Shown piece by piece: positions 43,120 to 50,833 of a DNA stretch of 64,000 bases (position 1 is the first letter of the stretch; every line of letters starts with the position of its first letter). The translations under genes were made by a program, and so were the position numbers. This DNA comes from Porphyromonas sp. COT-290 OH3588 (GTDB lineage: Bacteria > Bacteroidota > Bacteroidia > Bacteroidales > Porphyromonadaceae). The notes beneath the pieces were generated by a model. It was given only the letters and a program-made list of their open reading frames with translations. It was not told the DNA's origin and searched no databases. The stretch spans positions 10,905 to 74,904 of the forward strand of contig NZ_JRFC01000012.1 of the NCBI RefSeq assembly GCF_000769075.1, given 5' to 3'.

Positions 43120-44070
43120 ATGAGTAACATATTACCCAAGATGGATATAGGGCTAGCCGATCTGATCAAAGAGGCTCATGTAGCTACGCTCAAAGCTGAG
43201 CAGATGGGACTACAAGAGTATTTGCGCATATTGGGCGAGCTTCGTGATATGCCTCCCATTTCTTTCGCTTATAGCGATGAACAGGGGCGTAGGCTACGCC
43301 TACAGATCCCCGTCATCACGCTAGTGCCACTGTCACTATTGCGTGTCGAGGAGGCTGAGTTTTCCTGCTCGTGCCGCTTGGATCTAAACACCCAAACTCA
43401 GAAAACGAACACTCAGAACGAGGTGCCCAGCCTAATTGGCGAGATAGACAAGTCCCGTGCCTTGACCGAGTACTACGACAAACAACAAGATCAGCGAGTT
43501 TATGCTCGTCAGATCCGAGTCTATCAGTCTTTGGTGAATACGAATAAGCTTACCTTCGAGATTATAGATGAGCATGGCAAAAGCTCCTATTACAAGAGCG
43601 ACCCGACCAAGGAGCTTAAACACAAGCGATGTGTCCTACTCTCTCTAGGTCGGCCCTACATCACACTGTGGGAAGAGAAGCTCACGGAGACCAAACTTAA
43701 AGAGTTTGAGTGGAGCAACCGCCTACTCGTTAGCCTCCATGGCGATGGCACTTTTTGGTATCAAGGCAGAACCTATCGCCGCAATAGCAAATCGACCAGA
43801 GAGATGCGTATTGAGTTTCCCCTAGATGGCCTGCGCTACGACTATGCACACAAGCATATCGCTTGGCGATTTTTGCTCCATGAGAAGGTTGATGAACCTA
43901 CAAAGCAAGATGACTCTAGCACTAAGGTGACGATAACTAGCAATGATCAGCTGGCTGAGCAGAGCAACTTCTCATTTAGAGTGAAACTAAAGCAATCCCC
44001 CCTCCCCACAGGGTTCGCCGATATATTCAGAGTAATGGGGAATAGTACAAGACTATCGGAAGAGTATTAA
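43120..44070 (+). CDS. Divergent DUF2589-like protein 4 with large central insertion
   Basis: 316 residues. The N-terminal half keeps the plan (LADLIKEAHVATLKAEQMG, RLRLQIPVITLVPLSLLRV, then EFSCSCRLDL), and the C-terminus ends NFSFRVKLKQSPLPTGFADI, matching the MPAGMAKVL helix. Between them (about 105-270) is a ~165-residue insertion with its own fold (LTFEIIDEHGKSSYYKSD, LVSLHGDGTFWYQGRTYRR) of no recognised family. The Ig-like tail is missing, and the protein ends 12 residues after the last helix. Its membership was deduced by aligning motifs by eye and is less secure than for proteins 1-3. Confidence 0.65.
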   Translation: MSNILPKMDIGLADLIKEAHVATLKAEQMGLQEYLRILGELRDMPPISFAYSDEQGRRLRLQIPVITLVPLSLLRVEEAEFSCSCRLDLNTQTQKTNTQNEVPSLIGEIDKSRALTEYYDKQQDQRVYARQIRVYQSLVNTNKLTFEIIDEHGKSSYYKSDPTKELKHKRCVLLSLGRPYITLWEEKLTETKLKEFEWSNRLLVSLHGDGTFWYQGRTYRRNSKSTREMRIEFPLDGLRYDYAHKHIAWRFLLHEKVDEPTKQDDSSTKVTITSNDQLAEQSNFSFRVKLKQSPLPTGFADIFRVMGNSTRLSEEY

Positions 44071-44094
44071 CCTATTTAGATCCTAAAAAATAGT

Positions 44095-44313
44095 ATGAAC
44101 GAACAAAGAAGACCCGGGCTCAACTGCCCCAAGTGCAACCGCTTCATCGAGACCACCATTACCGAGCTTATCTCGGCTTCATATATAGAGTGCAAGCACT
44201 GTCGCCTCAGACTAGAGATTAATAAACAGGAGTCTAAGCGTGCTCTAGAGATCCTTGGTGATGTAGAGCGTGCCAAGCAGCGTGTACAGGACGCGAGCAC
44301 CTTCCGTCGGTAG
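44095..44313 (+). CDS. Small zinc-ribbon protein of the operon
   Basis: 72 residues. Two CxxC knuckles (CPKCNRF near 10-16 and CKHCRLR near 33-39) are spaced like a zinc ribbon. A charged helix follows (NKQESKRALEILGDVERAKQ). No signal peptide. It sits 24 nt after protein 4 and 53 nt before protein 5. It may bind zinc and act as an adaptor or regulator of the operon; nothing proves DNA binding. Confidence 0.7.
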   Translation: MNEQRRPGLNCPKCNRFIETTITELISASYIECKHCRLRLEINKQESKRALEILGDVERAKQRVQDASTFRR

Positions 44314-44366
44314 TCTATTCGTCATAAATATCGTAGTCGGCCGTACTACGAATAATAATAAAAGGC

Positions 44367-45494
44367 ATGAGTAGTGTAAACGAACAGATGAAAGGTATCC
44401 CCTTTCATCATCTGATCGGTGGACCCCTCAAGGCGTGTATCGTAGCCCAAGAGCAGGCCTCGATGAGCACTTGGCACTATATCAGAGATGTAGGGCTAGA
44501 GAGTGGCAAGGAGGCCGTTATGGTATCCTTCTCATTCATCAGCAATGGTTCCAAGGCACACTTGCGCATTCCGTTGCTTACATTGGTTCCCGTGCCTTAC
44601 TTCTCTATTGATACGCTTGAGATATCGTTCAAGGCCAAGGTAACAGGCATCAACGCTAATGCCTCCAATAGCGAGAGCAAGATCTCTGCTACCTATGCGA
44701 CGACCTCTAGCGACACGATGACCACCAAGCTCGAGAATACGATTGATGTAGCCGTGCGTGCTACGCAGGATCACGTACCTTCAGGGCTAAGTAAGGTGCT
44801 CGGCTTCATGGAACAATCGGTAGCACCAGACAGCATCTATATGCAGCTCAGAGATCCAGAGATCGCTAGAGCTATCTCTCAGGGCTGCGTGAGATCTTTG
44901 CCCGAGAAGATTACCCCAAGCTATTCGTTTGGGAGTAATGCCGAGGTCGAGGTTAAGGTTCCGTTGGACGAGAAGAATATCCTAGAGCGTGCTATAATTC
45001 CTAAGATCAAAGCACTAGATATACCGCATGACAAGTTCCCATTCTTCAGTATAGATGATTTTGGAGCTTTTTATAGCTTGCATGCCTTCAGATGTACCGG
45101 GCTCAACTTGTCCGAGGTGCAGTCTTTTGCCATGAGTCGTCTAGCGGACTTGCACTATCTTGAGCTATGTGGTACGGGGATGAAGCTGGGGCAGGGTCAG
45201 CATCGAGCCAATGTAGACTTTGGTTGGCTTGAGCAAGTTCATACCTTGGTACTCTCCAAGTGGGGGGCTGGGTTTATCCCCAAGGTGTCACTGACCTCTG
45301 CTACAAGTCTGGCTAGGCTAGTTATCAAAGACTGCGTACACGATGTGGTAGATATATCGTACTGCGAGGGGCTCACGCACCTAGATATCGAGAACAGCCG
45401 CATTGGACGGATTGTAGTGTCTAGGACTTTTGAGGAGAAACGCAAGAAATATAAGTACGTTATCCCCGAGGGGATCGAGATTATTAGGAGGTAG
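44367..45494 (+). CDS. DUF2589-like protein 5 with LRR-like C-terminal region
   Basis: 375 residues. The DUF2589-like part is compact: GIPFHHLIGGPLKACIVAQEQ near 10-30, LRIPLLTLVPVPYFSI near 66-81, ISFKAKVTGI, then ENTIDVAVRATQD and VPSGLSKVLGFM by about 150. From ~195 to 375 the Ig-like tail is replaced by irregular leucine-rich repeats (LADLHYLELCGTGMKLG, LEQVHTLVLSKWGAG, ATSLARLVIKDCV, CEGLTHLDIENSRIG). This gives the same scaffold with a recognition-type module. It ends 5 nt before the next gene, so the two are tightly linked. Confidence 0.78.
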   Translation: MSSVNEQMKGIPFHHLIGGPLKACIVAQEQASMSTWHYIRDVGLESGKEAVMVSFSFISNGSKAHLRIPLLTLVPVPYFSIDTLEISFKAKVTGINANASNSESKISATYATTSSDTMTTKLENTIDVAVRATQDHVPSGLSKVLGFMEQSVAPDSIYMQLRDPEIARAISQGCVRSLPEKITPSYSFGSNAEVEVKVPLDEKNILERAIIPKIKALDIPHDKFPFFSIDDFGAFYSLHAFRCTGLNLSEVQSFAMSRLADLHYLELCGTGMKLGQGQHRANVDFGWLEQVHTLVLSKWGAGFIPKVSLTSATSLARLVIKDCVHDVVDISYCEGLTHLDIENSRIGRIVVSRTFEEKRKKYKYVIPEGIEIIRR

Positions 45495-45499
45495 TAGCT

Positions 45500-47338
45500 A
45501 TGAAAGATCAACAAACACCCCAGTCCGCATTGGCCACACTCCCCTTTAGCCAGATGCTTGGAGATCCTGTGAGGGCTTGTGTGCAGGCACAGGCAGAGGC
45601 CGCTCGAGTGACCAAGCAATATCTCAACTCTGTTACCCTACGCACCAATGAGGCGGGGAAGCAGGAGGCCGTGATGATTGCTTTTAGGTATCAGAATGGC
45701 ACTCAAATGCTGGAGCTGTCAATTCCCTTGATGACCCTTGTCCCTCTCCCTCACTTCTCGGTCGATAGGCTCGATATAGAGTTTAATGCTTTGGTGGATA
45801 GCTTCGATGATAAGCATATGACATGCTCATTTGCATCGAGTGGTGCACAGAGCAATAGCGAAGAGCAGCAGACCATCACCACCAATCACCACCTCAAGGT
45901 TAGGCTCCAAGCCTCCCAGAATCATATGCCCATCGGGTTGTCTAGATTATTTACTCTTCTAGATGACACCATTGCTCTAGAGCAGCCCGTGCGACCAAGC
46001 TCTCAAGCAGATCTCCAGCTCAACACAGATCGGGTCGAGCTCTTTGAGGGGAGTCGTTACCTTCTATATCCCGTGGAGCCCGTTGCTCCAGAGGCATTGT
46101 CGTGGAGCTCGAGCGACCCCTCGGTGGTTACTGTCAGTGATCTAGGGGTTGTGCGGACGTATCAAAAGGGAGAGGCTTACATCTTCGTTGAGAGCCGTGA
46201 AGCACGTGCTCGCTGTCGTGTGGTTGTTGAGTCTGATCGTACTAAACTGTGCCAGATTTTGTCCGCAATTAAGCTAAACAGCAAGAGGCGAGAGGTAGAA
46301 ACCCCTCCAAAATCGGCATACACGAGCGCACCACAGAGCGATACTTCTTCAGGAGGGATTAGCTCTATGGGTAGTGGATCGACGACTCTAGAGGGCGGAT
46401 ATGGGCTAGAGCTCATCAAGCGGACGGATGTTGATCAGAGCGCTACATGGTTTGGCCCTAATCAAGGAGGATTGCCCGCTTTTCACGTTACGCATACAGC
46501 CCCAGCAATGGCTAGAGGGCAAGAGCCATATATCCATGACTTCGAGCTTCTCTCTACGATCATGTCTGCCTTGCAGTGGCGCAAGCACAACGGGCCGATT
46601 CGGCTCTATACCGATAGCTATGGTAGGAGGATCTATAATGAACAGAACATGTCTTTCATCTGGGACGATGGAGTCAATACCGATGTCCTAGATGGCATGC
46701 GGGATCAGGTAGATTTCTCTATCTTCTGGGCAGGGGCTAAGCTCTATGCTCTACGGGATATGCAGACGCCCTGCATGATGCTCGATACCGATATGATCGT
46801 CTGGAGGAGTCTAAATGGTTCGATTAATCCTAGCTTGGATCAAGTGGTTTGCGTACATAAGGAGTATCTATCCGAGGTTTATCCAAGTGTAGAGAAGCTC
46901 AAGATAGCCAAGGGTTATCGCTTCTCAGACCATTGGAAGTGGTCGGCCGAGCCTTTCAATACCGCTCTACTCTACATCTCAGAGCCCAAATTTAAGGACA
47001 TCTATACCTCCAAAGCGATCGAGTTTATGGTAGGCAACCTCGAGCGAGCCAACGACGACATTAGCCAAATGGTCTTCGCCGAACAGCGCCTGCTTGGCAT
47101 CTGCGCCGAAAATACCGGGATCTCCGTCAAGACGCTCGTAGAGCTTGATCAGCTACATCAGCAAGACTTGCTCACGCATATCTGGGGAGCTAAGCGAGCT
47201 CTGCGCCAATCTTCCGAGCTGGCGGAGGAATTCTGCTACGACCTTGTGGCTAGACTATTTAGGGATTTCAGCAATTTGTCTGCAGAGTTGTTGGAAATCC
47301 CTGTGGTGAGGAAGTATTTTATTCGAGGAGTGAAATAA
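45500..47338 (+). CDS. DUF2589-BIG2-glycosyltransferase-like fusion protein 6
   Basis: 612 residues, no signal peptide. Residues 13-157 are DUF2589-like (LPFSQMLGDPVRACVQAQ, LELSIPLMTLVPLPHFSV, SQNHMPIGLSRLFTLL). Residues about 174-244 are a clear BIG2-type Ig domain (ALSWSSSDPSVVTVSDLGVV, KGEAYIFVES). A Ser/Gly-rich linker covers about 258-300. Residues about 345-612 resemble a GT-A glycosyltransferase: IRLYTDSYG near 367, CMMLDTDMIVWRS with the DTD motif at 429-431, and EPFNTALLYI. It looks like the DUF6734-type transferases of Bacteroidota, an attribution from memory. Donor and acceptor are unknown. It is the last gene of the operon. Confidence 0.78.
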   Translation: MKDQQTPQSALATLPFSQMLGDPVRACVQAQAEAARVTKQYLNSVTLRTNEAGKQEAVMIAFRYQNGTQMLELSIPLMTLVPLPHFSVDRLDIEFNALVDSFDDKHMTCSFASSGAQSNSEEQQTITTNHHLKVRLQASQNHMPIGLSRLFTLLDDTIALEQPVRPSSQADLQLNTDRVELFEGSRYLLYPVEPVAPEALSWSSSDPSVVTVSDLGVVRTYQKGEAYIFVESREARARCRVVVESDRTKLCQILSAIKLNSKRREVETPPKSAYTSAPQSDTSSGGISSMGSGSTTLEGGYGLELIKRTDVDQSATWFGPNQGGLPAFHVTHTAPAMARGQEPYIHDFELLSTIMSALQWRKHNGPIRLYTDSYGRRIYNEQNMSFIWDDGVNTDVLDGMRDQVDFSIFWAGAKLYALRDMQTPCMMLDTDMIVWRSLNGSINPSLDQVVCVHKEYLSEVYPSVEKLKIAKGYRFSDHWKWSAEPFNTALLYISEPKFKDIYTSKAIEFMVGNLERANDDISQMVFAEQRLLGICAENTGISVKTLVELDQLHQQDLLTHIWGAKRALRQSSELAEEFCYDLVARLFRDFSNLSAELLEIPVVRKYFIRGVK

Positions 47339-47374
47339 TTTCTCAAAACGCTAGGTTATATCATTTTAAATGCC

Positions 47375-47382
47375 TATATTTG
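47375..47382 (+). promoter_or_regulatory. -7 element before the small protein at 47430
   Basis: TATATTTG, exact TAnnTTTG match. No convincing -33 TTTG. Transcription from here would end at the hairpin 47501-47550. Confidence 0.4.
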
Positions 47383-47429
47383 TGATATAGGATTAATCTA
47401 GAGTATCAAAGTAATTCTATAACGAAGAG

Positions 47430-47519
47430 GTGTTGAAGCGCACGACCGACTGTGGTGACTGTATCGTTTTAGTATTAACTTTTCTGATACTCTCCTATAT
47501 AGGGGTTATGTATGGTTAG
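47430..47519 (+). CDS. Candidate 29-residue single-helix membrane protein
   Basis: The frame begins GTG (47430) or TTG (47433) after the purine-rich AACGAAGAGG. It encodes a short polar start with a CxxC (RTTDCGDC), then a hydrophobic segment (IVLVLTFLILSYIGVMYG) long enough for one membrane helix, and TAG. A -7 element lies about 50 nt upstream and a rho-independent-type hairpin begins inside the last codons. This is the layout of a free-standing short gene. It has no family I know. It could instead be a non-coding RNA of about 160 nt. Confidence 0.4.
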   Translation: MLKRTTDCGDCIVLVLTFLILSYIGVMYG

Positions 47520-47550
47520 CTTTTGCTTGTCTACATAGCCCCTTTCTTTA
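47501..47550 (+). terminator. Hairpin with T-rich tail after the small frame
   Basis: AGGGGTTATGTA (47501-47512) pairs with TACATAGCCCCT (47532-47543), one G-T pair, followed by TTCTTTA. Confidence 0.65.
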
Positions 47551-47579
47551 TGCCTCTTCCTTCAGTATCTCTGGATACT

Positions 47580-47630
47580 AGAATGCATATAGGGCATGTA
47601 GCCGTTAGCTACATGCCCTATATGCATTCT
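47580..47630. terminator. Perfect 22-bp hairpin after secDF
   Basis: 47580-47601 pairs exactly with 47609-47630 over a 7-nt loop; the stem core is GCATATAGGGCATGTAG. It lies 15 nt past the secDF stop. Confidence 0.85.
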
Positions 47631-47644
47631 GGGGGAGTGCTAGA

Positions 47645-50539
47645 TTACTTCTTCTCTTGGCGACGCTTGGCCACTTCGTAGGCAATAGGTGTCGCAATGA
47701 AGAGCGTACAGTATGTACCGAAGATGACACCAAGTAGGATTGCAAACGTGAAGCTACGCATAGAAGCACCACCGAAGGCGAATACAATAGCCATTACCAA
47801 GAAGGTAGTGAACGAAGTATTGAGCGTACGAGAGAGCGTTGCATTGAGAGCCTGATTGATGATGCTAGCTCTATCGGCCTTAGGATGCAAGCCGATCTCC
47901 TCACGAATACGGTCGAAGACAATCACTACGTCGTTGATCGCATAACCAATGATCGCAAGTAGGGCTGCGATGAAATTCTGATCTACCTCCATTGTGAATG
48001 GCATGAACTTCCAAGTAAGTGCGTAGATAGAGATGATCAGCAGTGTCGTCACTGTCACAGATGCAAAAGCACCGATTGAGAAGGCCACATCACGGAAGCG
48101 GATCAAGATGTAGAGCGCCATGAAGAGTAGAGCCAAGCCTACGGCAATTAGGGCGCCTCGTTTGATATCATCACTCATACTTGGGCTTACCTTCTGTGAG
48201 CTTACAATGCTCTCGTGAATGAAGGTGTCACGATCAGGTGCAGACGCGAAGTAAGGTTTCACTCCTTCGTATAGCTTGTTGGTGATCTCGTCCTCTACGG
48301 CTTCGCTATCGTCCTCAATCTTGTAGTTGGTAGAGATACGTACTTGGTCGCCCTCTGTACCGATAGATGTAAGCACGAGCTTGTTGTCGAGCGATGGTGC
48401 TAGCGCAGTGCGGATAGCATCGTTGTCTACCTTTTGGTCGAACTTAACAATGTAGTTACGTCCACCAGAGAACTCAATGCCGTTGTTCAGACCTATTGTG
48501 AAGAGGCCTAGTAGACCTGCTGCAAGCAGAGCTACTGGAAGAATGTATCCTTTCTTGCGGGAGCCGAGGATGTCGTAGTTTGGATTAACAAGCACGTTGC
48601 GAGTGAGAGGCGTGTCATAAGTCACACTCTTGAGTTTCCCCTTCTTGTCGAGTGCTTCGAAGATCATACGAGTGAGGAACACTGCCGTGATGAACGAAGC
48701 GATCAGACCGATGATGAGGGTGGTAGCAAAACCGCGGATAGGACCGGTGCCGAAGAAGAATAGTACAATACCAGTGATGATGGTCGTGAGGTTGGAGTCG
48801 AAAATCGCACTGAAGGCATTACCATAACCATCTGCGATGGCACGTGTCATATCCTTACCCTTACGGAGCTCTTCCTTGATGCGCTCGTTGATCAATACGT
48901 TGGCATCGACAGCCATACCGAGCGTCAGTACAAGACCTGCGATACCAGAGAGCGTGAGTACTGCGTGGAATGAGGCGAGGATCCCTAGCGTGAAGAAGCT
49001 ATTAATGATAAGAGCGGAGTTGGCAACCATGCCGGGAATGAATCCGTAGGCGAGGCACATATAGATCATCAGCAGCACAAGTGCGATAGCGAATGAAATG
49101 ATACCAGCCTTGATAGAAGCCTGACCAAGCGTTGGGCCTACTACATTTTCCTGTTCGATTACTACTGACGTTTCCATGCGGCCAGAGTTGAGCACGTTGG
49201 CAAGGTCGCCAGCTTCCTCCATTGTGAAGCTACCAGAGATTTGCGAATTACCACCCGTGATCTCTTGATTAACATTGGGAGCAGAGTAAACAACTCCGTC
49301 TAGTACCACAGCGATAGCACGACCGACGTTGTCCTTTGTTAGGCGTGCCCACTTCTGTGCACCCTCTGTGTCCATAGACATCGAAACCATAGGCTCGCTA
49401 TGACCGAATTGATTGCGGATATCGCTAGAGGCTGAAGTCACAGCATCGCCGCCAAGGTCTGGAGTCATGCTGCGGTTTGTGCGGATTGCATATAGCTCGT
49501 ATAGCTCTGTAGCTTTGCGTGTTTCTGGGTTTTCGATAGGCTTAGCACCCCACATTAGAGTAAGGTCTTCGCGGATAGCACGGTGCTCTTTAGCCACACG
49601 GAGCATTGAGTCGATCTTGTCCATATCGGCTTTGCGTGCATACCCTACTACGGCGCCACCACGACCTCCGGGGACGAGAAGAGAGAAGAGGGCATTACTC
49701 TGTGCCATTGCCTGTTCGGCAGCCTTAGCTTGGGCCTGAGCGATGGCCGCACTGTCTAGACCCGTAGTGTCAACTGGAGTAGCTGCTGGTGTGCTTAGCT
49801 CGCTCAAGCGTGCATTGGCTGCTATTAGGTCGTCAGCCACCTCCTGATAGGTGTAAGTACGCCAGAACTGCAGGTTTGCGCTGCGTTGTAATAGTTCACG
49901 TACACGCTCAGGATCCTTCACTCCGGGGAGCTCTACTAGAATACGTCCTTGTCCCTCAAGGCGCTGAAGGTTGGGAGCTACCACCCCAAATCGGTCGATA
50001 CGTGTGCGTAGTACGTTGAATGAAGCGTCAATAGCGCTATTGTACTTCTCTCTGAGCAGACTGATGATCTCAGATTCGCTAGTCTTAGGATTGATTTGGT
50101 CACGGAGATCGCCCGAGCCGAATACAACGGCCAAGTTAGCGTTTGGCTCTAGAGCCTTGTACTGCTTGACGAACTCGTCGATGTAGTCGCCCTGAGAGTT
50201 GTTTTTGCCAGCCTGCTCAATAGCCTTCTGGAATGTTGCATCCTCAGGGTTCCCCGCTAGAGAGCGAAGTAGATCCCCGGCATTGAGTCTAAGCACTACG
50301 TTCATACCACCCTTAAGGTCTAGACCAAGCCCTATTTGTTGGGCACGTGCCTGCTTGAGAGTGTACCCCGGCATCACCGTTTCGTTAGCCATAGAGTCTA
50401 GATAAGCTCTACCTGCTAGCTCGCCCATAGCCTCAGCTTTCTTGTCGTAATGGTTGGTTACGAATGAGAAAGAGAGATAGAACGCACAGATCAGAGCCAA
50501 ACTCACCGTGACGAAAGTCACAAATCCTTTGTTTTGCAT
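47645..50539 (-). CDS. secDF: SecDF fusion protein translocase subunit
   Basis: 964 residues, SecD and SecF joined in one chain, as is usual in Bacteroidota. It uses the proton gradient to pull secreted proteins across the inner membrane after SecA action. SecD part: LGLDLKGGMNVVLRL near 51-65, a periplasmic P1 region, and helices with GPTLGQASIKAG and LGMAVDANVLINERI. SecF part from about 645: GLNNGIEFSGGRNYIV, later MEVDQNFIAALLAIIGYAIND and VVIVFDRIREE. About twelve membrane helices in total. A TAACTTTG element lies about 160 nt upstream, and there are hairpins on both sides. Confidence 0.97.
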   Translation of the reverse strand: MQNKGFVTFVTVSLALICAFYLSFSFVTNHYDKKAEAMGELAGRAYLDSMANETVMPGYTLKQARAQQIGLGLDLKGGMNVVLRLNAGDLLRSLAGNPEDATFQKAIEQAGKNNSQGDYIDEFVKQYKALEPNANLAVVFGSGDLRDQINPKTSESEIISLLREKYNSAIDASFNVLRTRIDRFGVVAPNLQRLEGQGRILVELPGVKDPERVRELLQRSANLQFWRTYTYQEVADDLIAANARLSELSTPAATPVDTTGLDSAAIAQAQAKAAEQAMAQSNALFSLLVPGGRGGAVVGYARKADMDKIDSMLRVAKEHRAIREDLTLMWGAKPIENPETRKATELYELYAIRTNRSMTPDLGGDAVTSASSDIRNQFGHSEPMVSMSMDTEGAQKWARLTKDNVGRAIAVVLDGVVYSAPNVNQEITGGNSQISGSFTMEEAGDLANVLNSGRMETSVVIEQENVVGPTLGQASIKAGIISFAIALVLLMIYMCLAYGFIPGMVANSALIINSFFTLGILASFHAVLTLSGIAGLVLTLGMAVDANVLINERIKEELRKGKDMTRAIADGYGNAFSAIFDSNLTTIITGIVLFFFGTGPIRGFATTLIIGLIASFITAVFLTRMIFEALDKKGKLKSVTYDTPLTRNVLVNPNYDILGSRKKGYILPVALLAAGLLGLFTIGLNNGIEFSGGRNYIVKFDQKVDNDAIRTALAPSLDNKLVLTSIGTEGDQVRISTNYKIEDDSEAVEDEITNKLYEGVKPYFASAPDRDTFIHESIVSSQKVSPSMSDDIKRGALIAVGLALLFMALYILIRFRDVAFSIGAFASVTVTTLLIISIYALTWKFMPFTMEVDQNFIAALLAIIGYAINDVVIVFDRIREEIGLHPKADRASIINQALNATLSRTLNTSFTTFLVMAIVFAFGGASMRSFTFAILLGVIFGTYCTLFIATPIAYEVAKRRQEKK

Positions 50540-50697
50540 CGTGTACTATTTATCTTTTAGTTTAATTATAATTCTAAGTGTTATCCTCTCTCCTAGAGAG
50601 GGCAGTGACTATGGTCTGTGACGAGTATTCTTTGCTCTAAATCACACAAATAGGACTGCTAGTCTGCCGAAGCTCTAGGTGCTACAAGAGCTGGGCG

Positions 50698-50705
50698 CAA
50701 AGTTA
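50698..50705 (-). promoter_or_regulatory. -7 element of secDF
   Basis: Reverse strand TAACTTTG, about 158 nt upstream of the secDF ATG. The -33 match is weak. Confidence 0.35.
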
Positions 50706-50731
50706 GCTTATTTTTTTGAAACATAAGAGCA

Positions 50732-50779
50732 AAGACCTCGCTCAAAAGCAGATTGTATCTACAAGTTGAGCGAGGTCTT
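50732..50779 (-). terminator. Terminator of the T9SS LRR gene
   Basis: AAGACCTCGCTCAA (50732-50745) pairs perfectly with TTGAGCGAGGTCTT (50766-50779), 54 nt past the stop. Confidence 0.8.
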
Positions 50780-50833
50780 GGGGGAGCTTGCGTGCGGACT
50801 GCACATGCTTGTCTAGCCCTAGGTTTAGGGCTT

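Noticed and set aside
38991-45494. CRISPR-like or phage-tail cluster interpretation of the tandem array
   Set aside because: No direct-repeat arrays, no holin, terminase, capsid or baseplate motifs; the repetition is at the protein-family level only.
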